Source: JBGOUV01 sp041477815 (GTDB lineage: Bacteria > Acidobacteriota > Terriglobia > Bryobacterales > JACQDG01). Taken from it: a DNA stretch of 21,262 nucleotides. The notes under the pieces were generated by a model. That model was not told the DNA's origin, did no database searches, and was given only the letters and a program-made list of their open reading frames with translations. The translations under genes and the position numbers were made by a program. Shown here piece after piece: positions 1-5,636 of the stretch. The stretch's first letter is position 1, and each line of letters begins with the position of its first letter. The DNA lies in contig JBGOUV010000066.1 of assembly GCA_041477815.1 (NCBI GenBank), positions 1-21,262 of the forward strand. The letters run 5' to 3'.

Positions 1-8
1 AGGAGATA

Positions 9-30
9 CCGAGCGCAAATTTGCGCTCGG
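9..30. repeat. Perfect 22-bp palindrome
   Basis: The half-site CCGAGCGCAAA is followed directly by its exact reverse complement TTTGCGCTCGG, with no loop base. A gap-free palindrome with an AAATTT centre fits a dimeric-protein binding site better than a hairpin terminator. It may also be one copy of a dispersed repeat. It lies at the window edge, so the gene it would serve cannot be seen. Confidence 0.6.
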
Positions 31-90
31 CGGAAAATGGGCGCCGCCTGGTGGGAAACGCCCTACCCGTAGATTTGATGTGGTGGGAGG

Positions 91-109
91 TGTTGGTCCT
101 ATCCCAACA
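91..109 (-). terminator. Small hairpin after the TPR remnant
   Basis: TGTTGG at 91-96 pairs with CCAACA at 104-109 around a 7-base loop. On the minus strand it begins a few bases after the in-frame TAA (114-116) of the TPR remnant. There is no T tract, so it is at best a weak terminator. The rest of 1-113 holds no gene I recognise. Confidence 0.25.
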
Positions 110-113
110 TACG

Positions 114-541
114 TTAGCGAACTGCTGAAGTGGAGTACTTAGCAGCTAACTCCAGGGTCCCTTGCCCCCCACCACCGGTTGGAGACCGACGCTGGTACTC
201 CGCGATGGCCTTTAGCGCCTCGGCTCGCCGGCCCAGCAAACCATACCGGCGCGCGCCTGCCGGATAGGAGGCCCGCCCTTTTGCAGGGCAAGCTGCTTTT
301 CCTCGAGAGCGAGAGCCTCCGGCAAACGACCCAGCTCGGCGTACACGTCGGCCAAGCGGGCATAAACTCCCCAGTCCTGCGGGTCCAGGTCGAGCGCCTG
401 CTGGAAGTGCGGGATGGCGTCATCATAGCGGCGGGCTCGATACCGGATCCTGCCGAAAGTGGACTGCACGGGCGCGGAAAGCGGATCCCTCTCCTGGGCC
501 CGCCCGATCTCAGTGCTAGAATGAGAACCGACGATGAACAT
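114..541 (-). pseudogene. TPR-repeat protein remnant, 5'-truncated and frameshifted
   Basis: Minus-strand translation gives clear tetratricopeptide repeats: a helix pair around RRYDDAIPHFQQALDLDP, then WGVYARLADVYAELGRLPEA. The frame breaks near the four-A run read at 282-279. Adding one base there continues the repeat in another frame (RYGLLGRRAEALKAIAEYQR) to TAA at 114-116. The segment RAQERDPLSA resembles the linker between TPR units in long acidobacterial TPR proteins (CadC-like regulators or Ser/Thr kinases with C-terminal TPRs). Here nothing homologous precedes it. The only ATG (541) overlaps the start of the divergent gene at 534, so the upstream part seems to be lost. I infer a leftover 3' end rather than a working gene. 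An intact short TPR gene hit by one sequencing error is the alternative. Confidence 0.6.
513..522 (+). promoter_or_regulatory. Extended -10 promoter close to the start codon
   Basis: GTGCTAGAAT combines a TGn extension with the -10 hexamer TAGAAT (517-522). The ATG at 534 follows after 11 bases, which would leave a leader of only a few bases. There is no Shine-Dalgarno in that gap and no good -35. The same ten bases, with the same 11-base gap, precede the gene starting at 5591 on the other strand. Confidence 0.5.
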
Positions 542-2522
542 ACGGCGCCGCTGGGCCAGGCTGGTGTGCAGTTGGGCGGCTTTCTCCGTGGTGGCGCGCT
601 GTCAACCGGCTTCGTTTGCCGACCAGCTCTACCCGGTACTCGAAAAGGCGGCCTGCCGGAACTGCCACAACCCGGAAGGCGTGGCATCGCCCACCCGGCT
701 CCGCTTTCCGGAAGAGGGTGTTCCCAAGAACCGCGTGGAGGCGTTCGGCAAGTCGTTGGTCGAGCTGGTGGACCACCAGAACCCGGACAACTCCCTGCTG
801 CTGCGGAAGCCGACCAACCGCATCCCACACACCGGGGGCGAGCGCATCCGCAAGGGCAGCGCGGAAGAAGCGGCGCTGAAGTCCTGGATCGGCTACCTGT
901 CCGCGCTGTCGGGTCCCGACCTGGCCGCCGCCCTGCGCTACAAGCAGGAAGAGGCCGCCGGCCACGGCGCGGTCCCCCGGGTGGTGTTGCGGCGCCTTAC
1001 CCATAGCCAGTATAACCACACGGTGCGCGACCTGCTCCGCGACACCACCAGCCCGGCCACTCAGTTCCCGCCCGAGGACTACGTCAACGGCTTCAAGAAC
1101 CAGTATCAGGCATTGTCGGTATCACCGCTGCTGGCCGAGGCCTACGGTCTGGCCGCCGAGAAACTCGCCGCCAACGCCTTCCGCCGCGGCGACTCTCGCG
1201 GGTTGATTCCGTGCCAGCCCGGCGCGGGCAACGAGGCCGCTTGCCGGACCCGGTTCATCGAGTCCTTCGGCCGCCGGGCGTTCCGCCGTCCGCTGGAGCC
1301 GGAAGAGGTCGCCCGCTATCGAACCATCTTCCAGGCCGAGAAGGAGCTTCTGCGGGGGGCGCAGGCGGTGATCGAGTCCATGCTGCAATCGCCGAACTTC
1401 GTATTCTGGCTCGAGGAAACCCCCAACCCCAAGTGGAGGTCCTACGCCACGGCGGCCCGCCTGGCGTACTTCATCTGGGATACTTCGCCGGACGAGGCTC
1501 TCCTCGACAGCGCGGCGCAGGGCGATCTCGACACCCCCGCCGGCATCGAGCGCGTCACCCGCCGCATGCTGGACGACCCCAAGGCCCGCGAGGGGCTGGA
1601 CGAGTTCGTCTCCCAGTGGCTGCGCTTCGACCGCGTCCTGACGGCCTCCCGCGAGCGGCGCTACTACCCGCTGTTCAGCCGCGAGCTGGCCGTGGCCATG
1701 ACCGAGGAGTCCCGGCGCTTTGTGGGCGACCTGGTGTGGGGCGACCGCAACTTCATGCAGGTTTTCTCGGCCGGTTACGGCTTTATCAACTCCGACTTGG
1801 CCGCGATATACAAGGTTGCCCCGCCCGCCCGCGACTTCGATCGGGTGGAGTTCCCGCCGGAGTCCGAGCGAGCCGGTCTTCTCGGTCAGGCGTTGTTCCT
1901 CACCCTGACCAGCAAGCCGGAGGACACGGCTCCCACCGGCCGCGGCCTGTTCATCCGGGAGCAGTTCCTCTGCCAGCAGGTGCCGCCTCCGCCTCCCGGC
2001 GTCGACACCAATCTGCCCCCGGTGGAGGAAGCGAAGCCCGTCACCAATCGGGAGCGGCTGGCCGCCCACACCACTAATAAGACCTGCGCGAGCTGTCACC
2101 ACCTCATTGATCCGATCGGGTTCGGCCTGGAAAAGTTCGACGCCATCGGCATGCGCCGCGAGAAGCACAAACTGCTCTTCTATCCGCAGGTGCAGGCCGC
2201 CGCGGCCCGCCGGGCCAAGCCCACGGAAGTGCTGCTGGACATCGACACGGCGGGCTCGGTGGCCGGTCTCCCGGATTCGCAGTTTACGAGCCCGCGCCAG
2301 CTTGGCGAGCTGCTTGCCCGAACGCCGCAATGCCAGGAGTGCGTGGTAAAGCAGCTTTTCCGGTACATGGCCGGACGGCAGGACACCCCGGCCGACCGGC
2401 CGGCGCTCAGCCAGGCGCTGGAAGATTTCCGAAATTCGGGGTTCCGATTCAAAGAACTGGTGGTATCCTTAGTCCAAGCACGGAGGACGGTTGATGTCGC
2501 AAGTCATCACCAAACGAAGTAG
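534..2522 (+). CDS. DUF1592-family c-type cytochrome protein (planctomycete-type)
   Basis: A 662-residue exported protein with the full domain chain of this family. A hydrophobic N-terminal signal (about residues 8-22) is followed by a haem-binding CRNCH at 41-45. Next come DUF1587 (about 148-210, VVLRRLTHSQYNHTVRDLL), DUF1595 (about 235-270, FGRRAFRRPLEPEE), DUF1592 (about 275-405) and DUF1588 (about 450-550) with a second haem motif CASCHH at 518-523. DUF1585 ends it (about 585-655), starting with CQEC, which lacks the haem histidine. The biochemical role of the family is not established; the two CxxCH motifs imply periplasmic electron transfer. The next gene starts inside its last codons, so the two are probably co-translated. 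The length is normal for the family. The ATG lies 11 bases after an extended -10 element, and no ribosome-binding site is visible. Confidence 0.93.
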   Translation: MNIRRRWARLVCSWAAFSVVARCQPASFADQLYPVLEKAACRNCHNPEGVASPTRLRFPEEGVPKNRVEAFGKSLVELVDHQNPDNSLLLRKPTNRIPHTGGERIRKGSAEEAALKSWIGYLSALSGPDLAAALRYKQEEAAGHGAVPRVVLRRLTHSQYNHTVRDLLRDTTSPATQFPPEDYVNGFKNQYQALSVSPLLAEAYGLAAEKLAANAFRRGDSRGLIPCQPGAGNEAACRTRFIESFGRRAFRRPLEPEEVARYRTIFQAEKELLRGAQAVIESMLQSPNFVFWLEETPNPKWRSYATAARLAYFIWDTSPDEALLDSAAQGDLDTPAGIERVTRRMLDDPKAREGLDEFVSQWLRFDRVLTASRERRYYPLFSRELAVAMTEESRRFVGDLVWGDRNFMQVFSAGYGFINSDLAAIYKVAPPARDFDRVEFPPESERAGLLGQALFLTLTSKPEDTAPTGRGLFIREQFLCQQVPPPPPGVDTNLPPVEEAKPVTNRERLAAHTTNKTCASCHHLIDPIGFGLEKFDAIGMRREKHKLLFYPQVQAAAARRAKPTEVLLDIDTAGSVAGLPDSQFTSPRQLGELLARTPQCQECVVKQLFRYMAGRQDTPADRPALSQALEDFRNSGFRFKELVVSLVQARRTVDVASHHQTK

Positions 2523-3822
2523 GCTGTCCCGCAGGATCTTCCTCAAAGGCCTGACCCTTTCGCAGGCGCCGGTACTGGTCGGACTGCCACCGCTGGTGTC
2601 GATGTTCAACTCGGTGGGCACGGCCTATGCCGCGGAGACGGCGGCGCGTCCCGTCGAGAAACGGTTCGTGTTCTGGTTCAACGGCAACGGCATCCCGGAG
2701 CGCTACTGGATTCCCAGCCGGGCCGGCGCCGACTACGACATAACGCCCTGCCTCACGCCCATCGCGCGGCTGCGGGACAACGTCCTGGTGCTGAGCGGGC
2801 TCGACAACTCCGCCGTGGGCGGCATCGGCGGCGACGGCCACGCTTCTTCGATGAGCGCGCTGATGACCTGCACCCGGTACACCGGGCGCGGCCCGGGCGG
2901 TCCGTCGTTCGACCAGATCCTGGCCGGGAAGCTGGGCGACGCCTCGCGGTTCCGGTCGCTACAGGTGGGCGTCTCGCAAGAATCCTTCGGCGGCTCCATC
3001 CAGAAGAATATGAGCTGGGCCGGTCCTAACCGCCCGCTGCCGCCGGAAGAGATCCCGCACCGGCTGTTCGACCGCCTGTTCGGCGCCCGCGACCAGGGTT
3101 GGATTCGCCGGAAGCGAAGCATCCTGGACGCCGTCCGCCAGGACGCCACGCTGTTGCGGCAGGGTCTCCCCAAGGAAGACGAGCTGCGGCTGGACGAGCA
3201 CCTCTCGTCGATCCGCGACCTGGAGCGCGCCGTCGCTTCCCTGCCCCCGGACTACCAGAAGATCCTGGAGCCGGAAGAAGACTTCGACCTGAAGGACTGG
3301 CCGCGCATCGCCAAGCTCCAGAGCGACCTGGTGGCCTACGCCCTGGCCACCGGCCAGACGCGCGTCGCCAGCTACATGCTCAGCAAGTGCCAGGGCCTGG
3401 CCCGCTTCCCCTGGCTGGGCCACACCGCCGCCCGTCATCACGACTACACGCATCGGGACGGCAAGGCTCCGGGCGAGAAGGGTCCGGAAGGCCAGCGCAT
3501 CCTCCGCGACATCTGCCGCTGGCACGTCGAGGAGTTCGCCTACCTGGTCGCCAAACTCAAGTCCATCCCCGAGGGCGCCGGTACGCTGCTCGACAACACC
3601 GTGCTGGTGTTCGTCCACGAGCACGCCGAAGCCGGCCCGCACAAGAACAACGGCATGATCGCGCTGGTGGCAGGGAGCAAAGACAAGCTGACCCTGGGCC
3701 GTCATACGCGGCTGGCCGGCACGATTGGCGACTTGTACCTGACGTTGTCGGACCACGTGCTGGGGGCGGGGCTGGGAAAGTTTCCCACGGCGAACCGGAA
3801 GCTCGGCGAGATCCTGGTGTAG
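2494..3822 (+). CDS. DUF1552 (HXXSHH-family) Tat-exported protein
   Basis: A 442-residue protein of the DUF1552 family, usually encoded next to DUF1592 cytochromes. I chose ATG 2494 because GGAGG at 2482-2486 lies 7 bases upstream; the in-frame TTG at 2491 would be only 4 bases away. The start overlaps the previous gene by 29 bases. A textbook twin-arginine motif SRRIFLK (residues 12-18) leads a hydrophobic stretch ending near AYA, so the protein is exported folded. DUF1552 landmarks are the GLDN...GGDGHASS segment, the helix RLDEHLSSIRDLERAV, the histidine cluster HHDYTH (315-320) and the C-terminal TLLDNTVLVF. The histidine cluster resembles the HHxxSHH signature, but with Thr for Ser and Arg for the last His. 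The function of the family is unknown; it probably partners the cytochrome protein. Confidence 0.92.
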   Translation: MSQVITKRSRLSRRIFLKGLTLSQAPVLVGLPPLVSMFNSVGTAYAAETAARPVEKRFVFWFNGNGIPERYWIPSRAGADYDITPCLTPIARLRDNVLVLSGLDNSAVGGIGGDGHASSMSALMTCTRYTGRGPGGPSFDQILAGKLGDASRFRSLQVGVSQESFGGSIQKNMSWAGPNRPLPPEEIPHRLFDRLFGARDQGWIRRKRSILDAVRQDATLLRQGLPKEDELRLDEHLSSIRDLERAVASLPPDYQKILEPEEDFDLKDWPRIAKLQSDLVAYALATGQTRVASYMLSKCQGLARFPWLGHTAARHHDYTHRDGKAPGEKGPEGQRILRDICRWHVEEFAYLVAKLKSIPEGAGTLLDNTVLVFVHEHAEAGPHKNNGMIALVAGSKDKLTLGRHTRLAGTIGDLYLTLSDHVLGAGLGKFPTANRKLGEILV

Positions 3823-3831
3823 AAAAATCAC

Positions 3832-3849
3832 TCCCGGTGTAATACGGGA
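3832..3849 (+). terminator. Weak hairpin after the DUF1592/DUF1552 pair
   Basis: TCCCG (3832-3836) and CGGGA (3845-3849) can pair around an 8-base loop, 9 bases after the DUF1552 stop. The stem is short and is followed by only two T, so this is a low-confidence call. Confidence 0.25.
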
Positions 3850-3851
3850 TT

Positions 3852-3882
3852 GCTAAAGGCTGATCGCTAACGGCTAACAGCT
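3852..3882. repeat. Heptamer tandem repeat, unit GCTAACG-like
   Basis: Four consecutive 7-base units, GCTAAAG, GCTGATC, GCTAACG and GCTAACA, are followed by a partial GCT. The 7-base period is exact, although the second unit is divergent. The array overlaps the stop codon of the cytochrome-like remnant on the other strand. Confidence 0.55.
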
Positions 3883-4047
3883 CCTTTTCCAGATTGAAAT
3901 CAGATACTCGATGAGGCCCCACCGGTCGTCGGGCGACAGCGACGGGCCGATCACGCGGTTCCTCGTGGACCCATCCTTGAACTCGTGACCATGCCTCACC
4001 GCACCGACCAGCGCGCCGCCTACCACCCCCCGCCGGCAGGAGCACTG
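3874..4047 (-). pseudogene. Cytochrome c C-terminal remnant
   Basis: A 58-codon open frame on the minus strand has a stop immediately upstream (4048-4050), no ATG, and ends with TAG at 3874-3876. Its distal half contains GHEFKDG and then IGPSLSPDDRWGLIEYLISIW. This resembles the last helix of soluble c-type cytochrome domains, where a GHEF motif precedes an L(S/T)(D/E)..(R/K)W.L(I/V)EYLK stretch. No CxxCH lies in the frame, so the haem-binding part is missing. I infer a leftover 3' fragment of a cytochrome or cytochrome-fused dehydrogenase. A chance match remains possible because the fragment is short. Confidence 0.45.
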
Positions 4048-4051
4048 CTAC

Positions 4052-5152
4052 TCACAGCCTCACCAGCTCGCCGGTGGCGGCCGAGCGGTAGGCGGCCATC
4101 AGGATCTCGATGCCCTCGGCGGCGCGGGCGGCGGACATGTCGCTTTCACGGTTTTGATCGAGGCAGTCGAGGAAGTAGGCTGCTTCGGTGATTGGGGAGG
4201 CCAGGGAGTCGACCAGCCAGGTCGGCTTGGGCTTGACGCCGGATTCGGCCTGCGTGCTTTTCCAGAAGCCCATGGGGTCGGCGGGGTTAACCGGCGGGGG
4301 CGTCCAGGGGGGATCGTCGTTGTAGAGCTCGAGGCGCGGCTGGTAGGCGTCGATCCGGAGAGTGGCCCGGGAACCTATTAACAGGAGACGGTTGGGACCG
4401 CCGGCGGGATCGCTCGACCAGCCGATGCGGCCGGCGGTGAGCGTGGCGGTGAGACCGCCCTCCAGGGTGAGGGCGATCATGCCGAAATCCTCTACGTCGT
4501 TACGGTGGTGTTCGGCGAAGAAGTAGTTGGAGGTGGTGGCCCACACGGTTCGGACCGGGCGGTTGGTCAGCCAGGCCAGCAGAGCCAGGGAGTAGACGCC
4601 GGTGGTCATCAGCTCGCGCTTGGAGTCAACGAACGTGAAGCGTCGCGGAGGGAAGTGCTCGCGGCGGGGAGGTGCGAGAGGGGCGGTCCCAGCCTGGCCT
4701 TTGGCGAACAGGAGGTCGCAATGGATGGAGCGCAGCTCACCCAGGCGTCCGGAAGCGACCACCTGGCGGGCCCGGGCGGCCCAATGCGAGCGGACCATGG
4801 TGTCCATGTGGCTGCGGACGCGGGACTCACGGCAGGAGGCGACGATGGCGCGGGCGTCCTCGGCCGAGGCGGCCAGGGGCTTATCCATAAAGATGTGCTT
4901 GCCGGCGCGGGCGGCTTGGACGGCGATGCGGCCGCGTCGCTCGAGGCCTACGGCGATGGAGGCGATGTGGACGTCGGGGCGGGCGAGGGCGGCGTCGAGG
5001 TCGGGCAGGAAGGGGAGGCCGAGGCTGCGGGCGAAGCGGTCGTCGCGGTCTTCCACGACGCCGATGAGCTTCGAGCGCGGGTCGGCGGCGAACAGCGGGG
5101 CGTAGTTCTCCTGATGGGTACGGCCGCCGGCGATGAGCAGGACTCCGTACAT
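4052..5152 (-). CDS. Gfo/Idh/MocA-family oxidoreductase (atypical)
   Basis: A 366-residue protein with the two-domain layout of Gfo/Idh/MocA NAD(P)-dependent dehydrogenases, which oxidise or isomerise sugars and polyols. The N-terminal Rossmann half runs to about residue 120 and contains GKHIFMDKPLA (84-94), whose Lys91 matches the conserved lysine of the EKP motif. The C-terminal alpha/beta half carries the GLTATLTAG...LLLIGSRATLRID strand pattern. Two hallmarks are degenerate. The N-terminal glycine loop reads IAGGRTHQ rather than GxGxxG, and the usual DxGxH catalytic block appears as TTGVY, so Asp and His are replaced. It starts 1 base after the stop of the preceding gene (TGATATG), with GGAG at 5160-5163 as a plausible ribosome-binding site. 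No signal peptide is evident, so it is probably cytoplasmic. The substrate cannot be told. Confidence 0.85.
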   Translation of the reverse strand: MYGVLLIAGGRTHQENYAPLFAADPRSKLIGVVEDRDDRFARSLGLPFLPDLDAALARPDVHIASIAVGLERRGRIAVQAARAGKHIFMDKPLAASAEDARAIVASCRESRVRSHMDTMVRSHWAARARQVVASGRLGELRSIHCDLLFAKGQAGTAPLAPPRREHFPPRRFTFVDSKRELMTTGVYSLALLAWLTNRPVRTVWATTSNYFFAEHHRNDVEDFGMIALTLEGGLTATLTAGRIGWSSDPAGGPNRLLLIGSRATLRIDAYQPRLELYNDDPPWTPPPVNPADPMGFWKSTQAESGVKPKPTWLVDSLASPITEAAYFLDCLDQNRESDMSAARAAEGIEILMAAYRSAATGELVRL

Positions 5153-5153
5153 A

Positions 5154-5591
5154 TCAGCGCTCCACGTCTACGGGGACGCCGGCGGCGAGCGAGCGCTCCA
5201 GGGCGCGGGCGAGTTGGGGATCGGCGCGGCCGGGCTGGAAGGATTCGGGGTGGTCCTGGTGGCGGAGGGTCCCATGGTTTCCGATGACGAGGAGGTCGGC
5301 CAGGGGGGTGGGATCCCGCAACGTGGCGGCGGTGAGGAGCGCCGTTTGGCCGGCGGAAAACTCGGCCAGGGCGGTGATCTCGCCCCCGCGGACGCCGCCC
5401 AGGGCATAGACCCGGGTTAGCGGGCTCTGGAACCATCCGGCCGCCGTAGTCAGGGCCTCGGCCAGCGTGGGTAGCAGCAGGCCGTGGTCGGGGGAGAGCA
5501 GAAAAAACGCGCGCAAGGCCACCGGCGTGCCGATACGCTTTTGGGTGAGCGCCTCCTGGACGCTGCCGCCGAGCCAGGTGAGATAGGCCAT
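5154..5591 (-). CDS. Small protein resembling the C-terminal half of Gfo/Idh/MocA
   Basis: A 145-residue protein without a signal peptide or a Rossmann loop. The stretch from about residue 70 (GGEITALAEFSAGQTALLTAA, then LLVIGNHGTLRHQD) parallels the C-terminal-domain segment of the gene just downstream (GLTATLTAG, then LLLIGSRATLRID). The first half (LRAFFLLSPDHGLLLPTLAEALTTAAGW) may match the helix region before it. I infer a truncated paralogue or a dedicated partner subunit. The start is ATG 5591; an in-frame GTG at 5612 lies inside the promoter element and is rejected. It lies 45 bases after TonB receptor 1 and 1 base before the Gfo/Idh gene, so co-transcription is likely, but it also has its own promoter-like motif. 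The function is unknown. Confidence 0.7.
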   Translation of the reverse strand: MAYLTWLGGSVQEALTQKRIGTPVALRAFFLLSPDHGLLLPTLAEALTTAAGWFQSPLTRVYALGGVRGGEITALAEFSAGQTALLTAATLRDPTPLADLLVIGNHGTLRHQDHPESFQPGRADPQLARALERSLAAGVPVDVER

Positions 5592-5602
5592 GCTGGCGAC
5601 GT

Positions 5603-5612
5603 ATTCTAGCAC
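5603..5612 (-). promoter_or_regulatory. Extended -10 promoter, identical to the one at 513-522
   Basis: On the minus strand GTGCTAGAAT reads from 5612 to 5603, and ATG follows after 11 bases (5591). Sequence and spacing both match the element before the DUF1592 gene. The gap contains no Shine-Dalgarno. Confidence 0.5.
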
Positions 5613-5636
5613 CCCGGTTGGGCGGCGTGGTCTTGC

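Noticed and set aside
1122..2330. Long minus-strand open frame opposite the DUF1592 gene
   Set aside because: Arg/Gly/Gln-rich shadow of a well-supported gene on the other strand.
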